A stretch of 64,000 nucleotides of DNA from positions 15,523 to 79,522 of the forward strand of contig JBILOU010000003.1 in the NCBI GenBank assembly GCA_044374295.1, read 5' to 3'. Position numbers and translations under genes: made by a program. Numbering within the stretch: the first letter of the stretch is position 1; every line of letters starts with the position of its first letter. Under the pieces are notes generated by a model. It saw only the letters and a program-made list of their open reading frames with translations, was not told where the DNA came from and did no database searches. The DNA is from CAIZGX01 sp044374295 (GTDB lineage: Bacteria > Bacteroidota > Bacteroidia > Flavobacteriales_D > Sanyastnellaceae). This document shows positions 35,137-44,950 of this stretch, one piece after another.

Positions 35137-36826
35137 TGAATTTCTTTTGGTTAATTTTTTCTTTCAATTTCGAATGAGCTGGATTCAAAGTCAAGGCTTT
35201 GTTCCAGCATTCTAGCGCTTTCGCTTCGTTGCCTAACATGAAATAGGTATCGCCCAAATGTTCCCAAATCTCTTGATCTGTTTTCAGTATTCCTGCAGCA
35301 ATTTCGAATTGCACCAACGCATTCTGATATTGTTTCTTTTGAAACAATACAAAACCAAATGTGTCTAAATAAATAGCGTTATTGGGTTGCATAGAAACGG
35401 CATATTGAATAATACCCAAGGCCTTATCCAACTGCACTTTTTTCAAAGCGAGATAATACGCGTAATTGTTAAGCCCTGTAGCATTATCTGGATTTTGAAT
35501 CAACGCCTGTTCAAACGACTTCTGGCATTCTGTCCAATTGTCTGTCTTGAAGTAAACACTTCCCAACGAAGAATAAAACTGAGAAAGAAGTTCTGGATTC
35601 TCAATTACCAAATCTCTTCCCGTCAAGAGCAATTCCAAAGACTTCGTGTAATCTTGTAATTTGAGATAACCCAAACCACCATAGTAATACACTTCAGCAT
35701 CGGTAGGATAAAGCTCCAATGCTTCATTTGCATATTTCACTAATTCATTCCACTTACGCTGTGCCTTTTGGTTCTCTAGTAAGAACTGCCACACCAACAA
35801 ATCACTTTTGCTTAAGTCAATGGCCAGCTTTAACATTTCTTCTTGACGAACAAAATTATTTTGATGATTCGCAACAAAAGACAATTGAACCAAGCACTGA
35901 TATTCCGATTTAAACTGATTGAACGTAAGGTCGAAAATTTCCCAAAGAGGCTTTAAGAATTTTTCGTCCTGCGCTGCACGTTCTTCATACTTTTTTAGAA
36001 TATCCACTGCATCGTACCAGGCCAAATCTCCTGATTTGATTGATTTTTTCAGAACCTCATAGCTCTTTGCATCCTGACCCGAATTGGCCAACTCACCACT
36101 TTCTTCTAGAAGTAATTTTCCATTGTTAGGAATAACTTCCTTCATGTGCTTCAGCCATTTTGAAGCTTCGTCACTCATCTTATTCTCACGATAAAAATCT
36201 AGCAAATAGAAATAATACGCATCTTCTACTTTGTTCTTACTCTCGAAATCTTCTAAGACCTTTCCCGCTTCTTTCAACTTGCCTTGCGCACTTAAAAGAT
36301 CAAAACGCTTGCGGGCCACATCCTCGTCCTCCCCTTGAATAGCCGCGATTTGAGCGAGCACACTAGCAGCTTGATTCATATCGTAGTTGCCAATAACATT
36401 GAGATACTCATTCAAAACCGGCACCGGATTCGAGCTGTATTTCACGGCTAAATCGAAATGCTTGATTCCTTCTTTGATGTCACCTGAATAAATTTCATAG
36501 TATCCTAAATCCTTCAAATACCAAGAATTCGTAGGTTCCATCTCCACTGCGCGTTCGATGTGCTCTTTTCCCATTTTTTCAAACTTGGGAAGCTGTGAAC
36601 ACAATTTTGAAATTTCATAATGCGCAGCACTCACCTCTTCGTATTTCAATGCGGTGTTGAAGTAGTTGATTGCAATCTCAAAATTGCCTCCCATCTTCGC
36701 TTTTTCCCCTTGATAAAAATACTGCTGAAACTTCGCGTGATTTTCGTCTGTAACTGTAGTCGGTTTTGTTTTACCGCATGAAGCGAGAACAACCAAAGAG
36801 AAAAAAAGAAGAATTTTGTTAGTCAT
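35129..36826 (-). CDS. Tetratricopeptide-repeat lipoprotein
   Basis: A 565-residue lipoprotein when started at the ATG at 36826 ('MTNKILLFFSLVVLASC', lipid Cys17). It consists of more than ten TPR-like helical pairs across the whole length, with clear units such as 'AEVYYYGGLGYLKLQDYTKSLELL', 'NATGLNNYAYYLALKK' and 'QEIWEHLGDTYFMLGNEAKALECWNKAL' (quoted in parts). TPR proteins are binding scaffolds. The longer frame from 36859 places an unlikely N-terminus inside the previous gene. It overlaps both neighbours by 8 bp. Confidence 0.85.
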   Translation of the reverse strand: MTNKILLFFSLVVLASCGKTKPTTVTDENHAKFQQYFYQGEKAKMGGNFEIAINYFNTALKYEEVSAAHYEISKLCSQLPKFEKMGKEHIERAVEMEPTNSWYLKDLGYYEIYSGDIKEGIKHFDLAVKYSSNPVPVLNEYLNVIGNYDMNQAASVLAQIAAIQGEDEDVARKRFDLLSAQGKLKEAGKVLEDFESKNKVEDAYYFYLLDFYRENKMSDEASKWLKHMKEVIPNNGKLLLEESGELANSGQDAKSYEVLKKSIKSGDLAWYDAVDILKKYEERAAQDEKFLKPLWEIFDLTFNQFKSEYQCLVQLSFVANHQNNFVRQEEMLKLAIDLSKSDLLVWQFLLENQKAQRKWNELVKYANEALELYPTDAEVYYYGGLGYLKLQDYTKSLELLLTGRDLVIENPELLSQFYSSLGSVYFKTDNWTECQKSFEQALIQNPDNATGLNNYAYYLALKKVQLDKALGIIQYAVSMQPNNAIYLDTFGFVLFQKKQYQNALVQFEIAAGILKTDQEIWEHLGDTYFMLGNEAKALECWNKALTLNPAHSKLKEKINQKKFIE

Positions 36827-37820
36827 TGTTTTGAATGGAATTGTAAGAACCCAAATCAAGCACTCCCTTCACTCCTTTGACTTGACAATACTCATCGACC
36901 AATGAATTTTTAAGCTGACAGTTCTCCACTTTTGAATTGGATTCAATAGACGTGTTTTCAAGAGTTGAATTCGCAATGGAAACATTGCTCGCAATGCTAA
37001 CGTTAGGACCAACCGTTGAATTGTTAAGGACTACATTATTCCCGAAGTAACAAGGTTCAATAATTTTCGAATCACCTTCCAACTTCACGTTGTGATTTTG
37101 AGGAAGTCTTGAAACTACAGAAGCCATCGTTTCCACTACTGCAGCCTTATTTCCGCAATCCATCCACTCGTTCACTTCACCCGGAACAAACTTAGCTCCT
37201 TGCTTCATCATGTTGCGCATGGCGTCTGGCAATTGGTATTCGCCTCCGTTCATGATGTTGTTGTCTAGCAAATATCTAAGTTCACGTTTCAACCATTCGC
37301 CGTCTTTGAAATAATAAATTCCAATCATAGCTAAATCTGAAACGAACTCTTGTGGTTTTTCTTGGAAGGAAACAATGGTGCCTTCAGCATTCAATTCAAC
37401 CACACCAAACTGGCGAGGGTCTTCAATTTTCTTCACCCACAAAACGCCGTCTGCGTTTGGATCTAATTTGAAGTCGGCACGAAAAAGTGTATCTGCGAAA
37501 GCCACAGTAACGGGACCTTGCAGCGCAGACTCTGCGCAGAGAATCGCGTGTGCTGTTCCCAATGCTTCGTCTTGGTAATGTATGGTTCCTTTAGCGCCTA
37601 GCTGTTCTGCTAACGCAATAAGATTATTCTCAACTTCCTTTCCGAATCGACCGATAATGAAAGCAATCTCTTCAACTTTTTCGGTTTGAATAGAAACAAT
37701 ATCCTCTACCAATCGCTGAACAATAGGCTTCTCTGCAATGCGCACGAGGGGTTTCGGGGTTACGAGGGTATGCGGGCGCAAGCGCTTTCCCATACCTGCC
37801 ATTGGAATAACTATTCTCAT
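36819..37820 (-). CDS. Sugar-phosphate nucleotidyltransferase
   Basis: A 333-residue enzyme with the RmlA-type pyrophosphorylase domain ('MAGMGKRLRPHTLVTPKPLV' at 8-27 binds the nucleotide; 'VAFADTLFRAD' and 'GEVNEWMDCGNKAAV' complete the site). The C-terminal third ('CYFGNNVVLNNSTVGPNVSIASNVSIANSTL', quoted in part) is a left-handed beta helix of hexapeptide repeats. It activates a sugar phosphate with an NTP; the exact sugar cannot be read from sequence. It begins the operon followed by the TPR, DUF4292 and EnvC-like genes. Confidence 0.87.
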   Translation of the reverse strand: MRIVIPMAGMGKRLRPHTLVTPKPLVRIAEKPIVQRLVEDIVSIQTEKVEEIAFIIGRFGKEVENNLIALAEQLGAKGTIHYQDEALGTAHAILCAESALQGPVTVAFADTLFRADFKLDPNADGVLWVKKIEDPRQFGVVELNAEGTIVSFQEKPQEFVSDLAMIGIYYFKDGEWLKRELRYLLDNNIMNGGEYQLPDAMRNMMKQGAKFVPGEVNEWMDCGNKAAVVETMASVVSRLPQNHNVKLEGDSKIIEPCYFGNNVVLNNSTVGPNVSIASNVSIANSTLENTSIESNSKVENCQLKNSLVDEYCQVKGVKGVLDLGSYNSIQNND

Positions 37821-37855
37821 TTCTGCTTAATTTTTTTCTTACAAAAGAAAGCAAA

Positions 37856-37878
37856 AAGGCCGAAGTCTTTTCGGCCTT
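37856..37878 (-). terminator. Rho-independent terminator of dut
   Basis: On the minus strand AAGGCCGAA and its complement form a 9-bp stem with a 5-base loop, followed by a T-rich tail (TTTGCTTTC). It lies 35 bp beyond the dut stop codon and separates the echA-dut pair from the nucleotidyltransferase operon. Confidence 0.88.
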
Positions 37879-37912
37879 CCAATGAAGTAATGAACATTTG
37901 AAATTGAATGAA

Positions 37913-38347
37913 TTATTTCACGCCTGTGCTGCCGAATCCGCCTGCACCTCTTTCACTTTCCGAAAGCGAATCTTGCTCTACCCATTCTACTTGTTCGTGC
38001 TTGGCTACAACCATTTGCGCAATGCGCTCGCCAGGCTCAATAGAGAAAGGTTCATTCGACAAATTGACCAATAAAACTTTGATTTCTCCGCGGTAATCGG
38101 CATCAATTGTTCCAGGCGTATTCAACACCGTAATTCCGTTCTTGAATGCAAGGCCACTTCGCGGACGAATTTGCGCTTCAACACCAACAGGCAATTCCAT
38201 GAACAATCCGGTTGGAACCAAAACTCTTTCGAGTGATTTCAATTCAATGAATTCTTCAATATTTGCGCGAAGATCTAATCCCGCTGCATGCGCCGTAGCG
38301 TAGGCTGGAGCTGGATACTTCGATTTATTTATTAAGGCAACTTTCAT
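37913..38347 (-). CDS. dut: dUTP diphosphatase
   Basis: A 144-residue trimeric dUTPase that hydrolyses dUTP to dUMP. The five motifs are present: 'AAGLDLRA', 'PRSGLAFKNGI', 'GTIDADYRGEIKVLL', 'GERIAQMV' and the C-terminal 'RGAGGFGSTGVK'. I start at the ATG at 38347, which overlaps the echA stop codon by one base and gives the normal 'MKVALINKSKYPAP' beginning. The longer frame is read from inside echA. Confidence 0.96.
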   Translation of the reverse strand: MKVALINKSKYPAPAYATAHAAGLDLRANIEEFIELKSLERVLVPTGLFMELPVGVEAQIRPRSGLAFKNGITVLNTPGTIDADYRGEIKVLLVNLSNEPFSIEPGERIAQMVVAKHEQVEWVEQDSLSESERGAGGFGSTGVK

Positions 38348-39129
38348 TATTTTCCTGTGAAAGTTGGTTTGCGTTTTTCCATGAAAGCAGTTGTTCCTTC
38401 TTTGAAATCTTCGGTTCCGAAACACTTTCCGAACTCTTCCGCTTCGGCTTTCAATCCGACTGCTTCGCTATCAAATCCGGCTTGCACTGCGCGTAAAGCA
38501 CTTGAGATGGCCGATGGTGAAAGCTTTTCAATCTTATTAGCCAAATCTGTCGTGAACTGCATCAATGCTTCCAATTCCACAACGTGATTCACCAATCCCC
38601 ATTGCAAAGCGTCTGCTGCTGATAGTCTTCCTGCGGTAACGATTAACTCGGTTGCTTTTCCTCTTCCAACCAATCGTGGCAAACGCTGTGTTCCGCCGTA
38701 TCCGGGAATGACACCCAAAGAAACTTCAGGCAATCCCATGACTGCATTCGAAGAGGCCACACGCATGTGACAGCTCATGGCCAATTCTAAACCACCTCCG
38801 AATGCATATCCGTTTACGGCAGCAATTACGGGAGTGTTCAAACGCTCTACGAAATTGAATAATTGTTCATGTCCCAACAACGAAAGTTCCTTTCCTTGTT
38901 CAACAGAAAAACTTGCGAATTCCTTAATGTCTGCACCCGCTACGAAAGCTTTCTCTCCTGCGCCAGTTAACACAATTGCGCGAACGTTTTCATCTGCTTC
39001 AGCATCTGCAAAAGCGGTATGAAGTTCTTCAATGGTTGCCTTATTCAAAGCATTCATTTGATCGGGTCTGTTAATGGTAATGATGCGCGTTGCACCAATG
39101 TTTTCAAGAAGTAAAAATTGAAATGACAT
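38347..39129 (-). CDS. Enoyl-CoA hydratase/isomerase family protein
   Basis: A 260-residue crotonase-fold enzyme. The oxyanion-hole segments 'AFVAGADIKEFA' and 'NGYAFGGGLELAMSCHMRVAS' and the catalytic Glu region 'LPEVSLGVIPGYGGTQRLPR' are all present, so hydratase activity in fatty acid or amino-acid breakdown is likely. The start at 39129 gives 'MSFQFLLLENIGATRIITINRP', typical of the family; the track-length frame reaches back through the start of the neighbouring region without homology. dut is coupled to it by TAATG. Confidence 0.92.
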   Translation of the reverse strand: MSFQFLLLENIGATRIITINRPDQMNALNKATIEELHTAFADAEADENVRAIVLTGAGEKAFVAGADIKEFASFSVEQGKELSLLGHEQLFNFVERLNTPVIAAVNGYAFGGGLELAMSCHMRVASSNAVMGLPEVSLGVIPGYGGTQRLPRLVGRGKATELIVTAGRLSAADALQWGLVNHVVELEALMQFTTDLANKIEKLSPSAISSALRAVQAGFDSEAVGLKAEAEEFGKCFGTEDFKEGTTAFMEKRKPTFTGK

Positions 39130-39164
39130 GGTAAATTGTTTCCGCGAATTTATTCCAAAAGCCA

Positions 39165-42100
39165 CTAACGAATCACAGTTACGTGTCCAATTAATTGTTG
39201 TCTGCTTTCCAACGAGTCGAAAATTAACTTCCATGTATAGACATCGTTCGGAACAAAATACCCTTTGTATCCCGCTAACCACGGCTCATTCGGATCTCTC
39301 GTTTCGAAAATCATGATTCCCCAACGATCGAAAATTTGAAGATGGAATCCAGTTAAATTTTCGCCAACAACCAAGAATACATCGTTCAACCCATCACCGT
39401 TCGGAGTTACAGTATTTGGGACATAAACAGGGAAATAAGGCCGAACATAAACCGAATCTATTCCCACACATCCAGTGTTGTTTATTGTTGACAGATAATA
39501 CCAGGTGGGCTCTGATGGGATTGCTTCAGGATAAGCGCAGTCTGTGCAAGACAAGCCTGTGGAAGGAGACCAGTTAAAATTCAATCCGAATGTATTTCCG
39601 AATAACGTTGTACTTCCAGGATAATCGAAGTATTGATCCGGACCGGCATCAACTTCTGGTAATTGAAGAATATTCATGTACAATGAATCAGTATCTGCAC
39701 ATCCGTTCACGTCTGTTCCAACTACAGTGATCCATTGCGAAAACGGCGCATTTGCTAACGTTGAACTAGAAGATGCATCAACAACACTGCTGTATGGAAG
39801 CCACGAATAAAAATCGGCACCAAAAGCTTCAATCGGATAGTACTCGCCCAGGCAAACAGTTCCGCCTTCGGATGCTACTACATTCAATTCAATGACATTG
39901 ATTGACACTTCGGAATTCCCTGCTCCGCAAGAATTAGTAATAGCAACGTTGTAGGTTATTGAATTACTTGGTGAAGCAGTCGGATTCTGAATTGTGGTTG
40001 AATTCAATCCAGCGGAGGGAGACCAGGAATAGGTGAGTCCTTCTTCCGATTGCAAAACAACGCTTTCTCCCAAACACAAATCTATGATTGGATAAGTCAC
40101 ACCTCCGGGAACAGTTTGTTCAACAAAAACAAAACAGCTATCGGTGGCGATGCATCCTTCGGGAGTTGTAATCGTAACGAAAAATTGCTCATCTACTGTT
40201 GGAGTTGCTACTGTGGCAGCAGTATTCAATGAACTTAATGAAGGACTTGCCTGCCATGAATAGCTTGTACCACCCGATGCCGTTAGCGGCTGTGAATCGC
40301 CAATGCAAATGGTGTGATCTGGGCCTGCTTCAGCAATTGGAATAATAACATTAACATAAACCCCAACCGTATCACTTCCACACGCATTGAAATCAGAAAC
40401 GTAATAGGTTGTCGAATTCGAAGGTGTTGCTACTGCTGAGCTTCCAATAACGTTGGAAAGCGTGGCGTCATTCAACCAGAATAAATTTGCAGAACCGGTC
40501 GCATTCAAGGACACAGACTCTCCCACACAAAGCGGATTTATCGGAGCGATAGTTGGAGGAACGAATTCAATGATTTGAAGATTAACAGTTGCGGTATCGG
40601 ATAGATAGCAGTCGTTCATGTCGGAAGCAATCATAGAAACCGTTATGTTTCCAACAGTATTGAAAACGTGACTGGGCTGAAAGGCTGTGCTGGTTTGTCC
40701 ATCTCCGAAATTCCAAATAAAATCAGAAGCATTCTGCGTTTCATTGGTGAATTGCGCAGGGGTTCCAACACAAATTTGTGAAGGCCCTTGCACATTGGCT
40801 ATTGCTTCAAGTTGCCCGAGATCGAAACGAAAAACAGCGAGGTTACAGCCGAAGCTGTTGTTGGTGGAGGACCACGCTCCAGACGTTGTTGGAAAATCAT
40901 CGTTGTTCTGACATCCCGCGCAGACTGCTTGATAAACAGATCCGCTCTTATCAAAACGTGACGTTCCTCCATCTACGTGCTCCGCACTTGAACTACCTCC
41001 GAGGTAAGAACCGTAAACGAGTTGCGTAGCATCTGCATTCAAAACAGCTAAATAGAAATCGCTTCCATCGGTGGTAGATTGAAATGCATCTGCGGTAATG
41101 GGTAAGTTATTTGTTGTGCTGTTGTAGGCAAGACATGTCAATGCGGGACACGTTAATGAATTGATATGTCCACCCCAACCGCTGAAATAAATCTGGTTGC
41201 AATCGCTTACTAAAAAAGCAGTAGGGGAAATATCAATCTCACCGCTGCCTGTTCCAATGGTGGTGTTCCAGTTGAGTGTGCTTAAAGTTGAATTGTATTT
41301 GCGAATGAATTGTCCACTGTTTGGTTGTCCGTATAATCCAGGTGTGATGCTCATGCTCCCTTTTGTTTGTCCCAAACAATAAATGTTATCATTCAAATCT
41401 GTTTGAAGGAAATACACCTGATCGTACTCTCCAGTTCCGACGAACGTTCCCGATGTTACATTGAAATTTACAGGGTCAATTTTTAGAATGAATCCGTCTG
41501 TTGCCCCGTTCCAATTCGAATCTTCTCCGCCTGAACAGAAAGGGAAATTTTGACTCTTGGTTCCTCCGGCAACGAGAATGGAACCGTCGTTCGCGAACTC
41601 TAACGAATAGATGGCATCGGCCGCAGATCCACCAATGTATGTAGACCACAACAACATGCTTAAGCTCGGATTAAACTTCGCAATGTAACCGTCGCTATCT
41701 CCTCCTCCGTAATTCGTTTGAATGGACCCTCCGGCTAAATCAGCATTACCTCGTACACAAGAACCAATGAAAATATTGTTGTTCGCGTCGACATTCACCA
41801 CACCTCGAAATGCATCACCGTAATTGTAAAACAATTCATTGGCATAGTTCAATCCATCGTTTGACGCGTCCCCTAAAAAAGTTGACCCCGCTAAAGTTCC
41901 GCTCGCATTGAATTTCGAAATGAAAAAATCACATCCATCTGGATGTCCACTTGTAAAAAACGTAGTCATCATTAATGGAGCTCCACCGCTGAATAAGGGT
42001 TGGAAAGTTCCCAAAGTTGCAGGGAAGTCGCTACTTCCAGTTACACCAAAAACGATAATGCGATCAAGGTTATCTACCACAACGGAGTGTGGAGTTTCTT

Positions 42101-43052
42101 GATGAAGTCCACCCAGGTAAGTGCTGTATAAAAGGGCTGATCCTGTTGCATCGAATTTCGAAATTGCCACATCAAAGTAGTTGCCCGCAGTCGGATTAAA
42201 AGCTGTGGAATAAGCGTTGGCGGTTGTTGGGTAATTGTTCGCGAATACGCTTGCTCCTGAAACCAAGTTTCCGCTCAAATCATCACATGCGGTAAATCCG
42301 AAATTATTAGCTGAAGAACCTATGAATGTTGAGAATGAAATTTCAGGATCAATGATGAGCGCGAAGTTTGAATCGTATTCTCCCAACACAAATTGAAGTC
42401 GATTTCCATTCAACACATAATCGCATTTCACTTCAATTAAATGTCCGTTTATCGATTGAAAAGCGAAGGGTCTCGTTTCGTAAATTCTTCCAAGCCCGTG
42501 ATGAGAAATTAAGTTTCCCGAAGTGTCTAATTCCAAACGAAGCGAATCGTGATACTTCCATGAAATTAGATTCGGATTGACGTGAGGCTGTAGTTCAAAT
42601 TGATACTTAATGGTTTTCGATTTGCCCAATAAGCGCAGGTTAATTCCTTCGTAAACATTCTGAAAATTGATGTTTTGAAAACGCTTCACATGTGAACTCC
42701 ACTTCGTTGAATCAGACCCCAAATAATAATTGAAATACCCTGGCAAATCGTCTTGTTCTTCGGCCAAATTCAAACTTGCATTTTCCAATTGTTGAAGGAA
42801 GAATAAGGTAACCGTAGAATCTGGCAGGACATTGGGCTTATGATCCGGATTAAAAATAGTTGAATCGAAGAGCTGATAAGCGAACCCTTCAGACTGAATC
42901 CAAAACGAACCTCCAGGAATTTCTGCTTTGTACCTGACTTGCGAAGGCCATTGGCCTTTGTTCTGAATGAAAGAAATCTGCGAAGAGACAATCGCTGGCA
43001 ATCCTGCCAGAAAAATCAGAAAAAATAAAAGTGCTCTTCGTTGGGGAAACAT
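39165..43052 (-). CDS. Giant secreted SBBP/PKD protein with type B T9SS sorting domain
   Basis: A 1295-residue exported protein when started at 43052 ('MFPQRRALLFFLIFLAG', signal peptide). Domains in order: an N-terminal region opening 'FIQNKGQWPSQVRYKAE' common to Bacteroidota SBBP proteins; a beta-propeller-like series of SBBP-type repeats ('FISKFNASG', 'YIAKFNPS', 'STYIGGSAADAIY'); a PKD domain ('FIWNFGDGQTSTAFQPSHVF'); several Ig-like modules with paired Cys and 'CVGESVSL'/'CLGESVVL' starts; and the gliding-motility-associated C-terminal domain ('VPNTVTPNGDGLNDVF ... FDRWGIMIFET'). It is T9SS cargo, perhaps an adhesin. A TATCTTCG element lies 7 bp upstream. Confidence 0.9.
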   Translation of the reverse strand: MFPQRRALLFFLIFLAGLPAIVSSQISFIQNKGQWPSQVRYKAEIPGGSFWIQSEGFAYQLFDSTIFNPDHKPNVLPDSTVTLFFLQQLENASLNLAEEQDDLPGYFNYYLGSDSTKWSSHVKRFQNINFQNVYEGINLRLLGKSKTIKYQFELQPHVNPNLISWKYHDSLRLELDTSGNLISHHGLGRIYETRPFAFQSINGHLIEVKCDYVLNGNRLQFVLGEYDSNFALIIDPEISFSTFIGSSANNFGFTACDDLSGNLVSGASVFANNYPTTANAYSTAFNPTAGNYFDVAISKFDATGSALLYSTYLGGLHQETPHSVVVDNLDRIIVFGVTGSSDFPATLGTFQPLFSGGAPLMMTTFFTSGHPDGCDFFISKFNASGTLAGSTFLGDASNDGLNYANELFYNYGDAFRGVVNVDANNNIFIGSCVRGNADLAGGSIQTNYGGGDSDGYIAKFNPSLSMLLWSTYIGGSAADAIYSLEFANDGSILVAGGTKSQNFPFCSGGEDSNWNGATDGFILKIDPVNFNVTSGTFVGTGEYDQVYFLQTDLNDNIYCLGQTKGSMSITPGLYGQPNSGQFIRKYNSTLSTLNWNTTIGTGSGEIDISPTAFLVSDCNQIYFSGWGGHINSLTCPALTCLAYNSTTNNLPITADAFQSTTDGSDFYLAVLNADATQLVYGSYLGGSSSAEHVDGGTSRFDKSGSVYQAVCAGCQNNDDFPTTSGAWSSTNNSFGCNLAVFRFDLGQLEAIANVQGPSQICVGTPAQFTNETQNASDFIWNFGDGQTSTAFQPSHVFNTVGNITVSMIASDMNDCYLSDTATVNLQIIEFVPPTIAPINPLCVGESVSLNATGSANLFWLNDATLSNVIGSSAVATPSNSTTYYVSDFNACGSDTVGVYVNVIIPIAEAGPDHTICIGDSQPLTASGGTSYSWQASPSLSSLNTAATVATPTVDEQFFVTITTPEGCIATDSCFVFVEQTVPGGVTYPIIDLCLGESVVLQSEEGLTYSWSPSAGLNSTTIQNPTASPSNSITYNVAITNSCGAGNSEVSINVIELNVVASEGGTVCLGEYYPIEAFGADFYSWLPYSSVVDASSSSTLANAPFSQWITVVGTDVNGCADTDSLYMNILQLPEVDAGPDQYFDYPGSTTLFGNTFGLNFNWSPSTGLSCTDCAYPEAIPSEPTWYYLSTINNTGCVGIDSVYVRPYFPVYVPNTVTPNGDGLNDVFLVVGENLTGFHLQIFDRWGIMIFETRDPNEPWLAGYKGYFVPNDVYTWKLIFDSLESRQQLIGHVTVIR

Positions 43053-43058
43053 GGTCTT

Positions 43059-43066
43059 CGAAGATA
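43059..43066 (-). promoter_or_regulatory. Possible promoter element of the giant secreted protein
   Basis: TATCTTCG on the minus strand differs from TAnnTTTG by one base and lies 6 bp upstream of the chosen ATG. An identical octamer precedes the DUF2723 gene (18228-18235). Confidence 0.4.
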
Positions 43067-43106
43067 AGACTACTTCCGAAGACAATGCGTTGCTCGACAA
43101 TAAAAA

Positions 43107-44111
43107 CTAGCTCAATTTATCTGCTAAGATGCGCATTTCCATAGCCGGAGAAATCTTCTCGTACAGAATGCGGTATACCGCTTCGGCAATAGGAATATCT
43201 GCATTGAACTTCTTGTTGATCTCGTGAATTCCGCGTGTAGCATAGTAACCCTCGGCCACCATATTCATCTCAATGGTTGCCCACTTCACGCTGTAACCCT
43301 TACCCACCATTGTACCGAACGTACGGTTTCTAGAATAAGGTGAGTATGCTGTTACCAACAAATCACCCAAATAAGCAGAAGACTTCACATCTCTGTGCAC
43401 CTCGTGTACCGAATCAATGAATCTTTCTATCTCACCAATTGCAGCCGTTACAAGTACAGCCTGAAAATTATCGCCGTATCCCAACCCGTGGCAAATTCCA
43501 GAAGCCACCGCATAGACATTTTTCAGAATGGCTGATAGTTCGGTTCCGAAAACATCTTCCGTTGTCGTGGTCTTGATGAACCTGCATTTCAACTGCTCGG
43601 CCATGTAATCGGCCTTCTCTAGATCGGAACAACCGATGGTCAAGTAGGACAACTTCTCAAGAGCTACTTCCTCTGCATGACAAGGTCCGCAGATAATACC
43701 AATGCTATCGTATGGCACATTCCATGTTTTGTGAAAGTAGCGCGCAGGAATCGCATCGAACTCGTTGATAACACCCTTGATTGCAGAGAACAAAATCTTA
43801 TTCTCCAACCCCTTCACCTCCGCCTCTTGAAAAGCGGAGTGAACAAACGCTGAGGGAATAGCAACTACCAAAATATCACAGGCATCTACCACCTCTTGCA
43901 GGTTCGAAGAAACAAGAACTTTTTCCATATCGAATTCAATGGCTTGAATGTAATTCGGATTGTGTCCAAACTCCTGAATGTGCTTCACAGCTTCTTCATT
44001 GCGCATCCACCAATACACATGTTCTTGCGATTGACTCAATAGTTTGGTTAACGCCGTAGCCCAACTACCTCCGCCTAATACTCCAATTGTCTTCGTTCCT
44101 GAATCTGTCAT
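43107..44111 (-). CDS. gpsA: NAD(P)-dependent glycerol-3-phosphate dehydrogenase
   Basis: A 334-residue enzyme that reduces dihydroxyacetone phosphate to glycerol-3-phosphate for phospholipid synthesis. The N-terminal dinucleotide-binding loop 'IGVLGGGSWATAL', the 'ICGPCHAEEVA' segment (normally GPSHAEEV) and the catalytic Lys in 'ELSAILKNVYAVASGI' are present. The ATG at 44111 gives 'MTDSGTKTIGVLGGG'; a longer frame to 44129 would overlap the promoter element. The giant secreted-protein gene follows 54 bp after its stop. Confidence 0.95.
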   Translation of the reverse strand: MTDSGTKTIGVLGGGSWATALTKLLSQSQEHVYWWMRNEEAVKHIQEFGHNPNYIQAIEFDMEKVLVSSNLQEVVDACDILVVAIPSAFVHSAFQEAEVKGLENKILFSAIKGVINEFDAIPARYFHKTWNVPYDSIGIICGPCHAEEVALEKLSYLTIGCSDLEKADYMAEQLKCRFIKTTTTEDVFGTELSAILKNVYAVASGICHGLGYGDNFQAVLVTAAIGEIERFIDSVHEVHRDVKSSAYLGDLLVTAYSPYSRNRTFGTMVGKGYSVKWATIEMNMVAEGYYATRGIHEINKKFNADIPIAEAVYRILYEKISPAMEMRILADKLS

Positions 44112-44116
44112 GGCTG

Positions 44117-44124
44117 CAAAGATA
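44117..44124 (-). promoter_or_regulatory. gpsA promoter -7 element
   Basis: TATCTTTG on the minus strand is an exact TAnnTTTG match, 5 bp from the chosen gpsA ATG, which argues against the upstream ATG at 44129. Confidence 0.6.
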
Positions 44125-44182
44125 ATCATTCTGAAAAACTCCGTTTTCCTTCGTAATTTGCAAGCATTGAAGCCAATGAACT

Positions 44183-44947
44183 ATGGAAAAACTGAAAGCG
44201 ATACTGGTCGACGATGAATTTTTCGCTCGCGAAAATTTGAAAATGTTGTTGGAAGATTATGCGAGTGAGCATGTTAATTTAATTGGCGAAGCAGCTTCCG
44301 TTAAAGAAGCGTTGGAATTGTGTGAAAAGAATAAAGTAGATCTGGTGTTCTTAGATATCATGATGCCCGAAGCCGATGGTTTCGCGTTTTTAGAACAAGT
44401 CAAGGACAGAAGTTTTCAAGTCGTATTTACAACAGCCTTCCGTGAATACGCTGTAAAGGCCATTAAAGAAAATGCGTTAGACTATCTCGAAAAGCCTATC
44501 GATATTGAAGAATTAAAAAATGTTGTTGCAAAAGCTGCCAAGAATCTTGAACAAAAAACTGGTTCAATAGACGAAGACAAAATCAATCGCGTACTTCAAG
44601 AAATTGCATTGCACAGCAACTTCGACAAAACCATTGTCCCAACACGCGACGGATTTGTGATACTTCGAAACAATGAATTGATTCGGTTGGAAGCCGACGA
44701 AAATTACACGACGTTGTATTGTGTAAATGGAAAGAAATACGTGAGTAGTAAAAACATAAAATCGTTCGAAGAGAAATTAGATTCGCACATGTTCATGCGC
44801 GTGCACAAATCTCACATTGTAAACATCGCCTTCCACCTGAAAGAATTTAATAGAACAGAAGGAAACGTTGTTGTGTTATCGAACGGAGATCATGTGCCTG
44901 TTTCAAGAAGGAAATTGCAAGAGTTTTTAGACAAGATGCAAGAATAA
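44183..44947 (+). CDS. LytTR-family response regulator
   Basis: A 254-residue two-component regulator. The receiver domain has the acidic pair Asp10-Asp11, the phospho-acceptor Asp58 ('LVFLDIMMPEADG'), Thr/Ser at 'FTTAF' and Lys104 ('YLEKPI'). The C-terminal LytTR DNA-binding domain runs from about 150 ('TRDGFVILRNNELIRLEADENYT', quoted in part) to 'HVPVSRRKLQEFLDKM'. It is encoded 3 bp upstream of its likely sensor kinase, the 1012-residue propeller histidine kinase. Its target genes cannot be read from the window. Confidence 0.95.
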   Translation: MEKLKAILVDDEFFARENLKMLLEDYASEHVNLIGEAASVKEALELCEKNKVDLVFLDIMMPEADGFAFLEQVKDRSFQVVFTTAFREYAVKAIKENALDYLEKPIDIEELKNVVAKAAKNLEQKTGSIDEDKINRVLQEIALHSNFDKTIVPTRDGFVILRNNELIRLEADENYTTLYCVNGKKYVSSKNIKSFEEKLDSHMFMRVHKSHIVNIAFHLKEFNRTEGNVVVLSNGDHVPVSRRKLQEFLDKMQE

Positions 44948-44950
44948 TAA

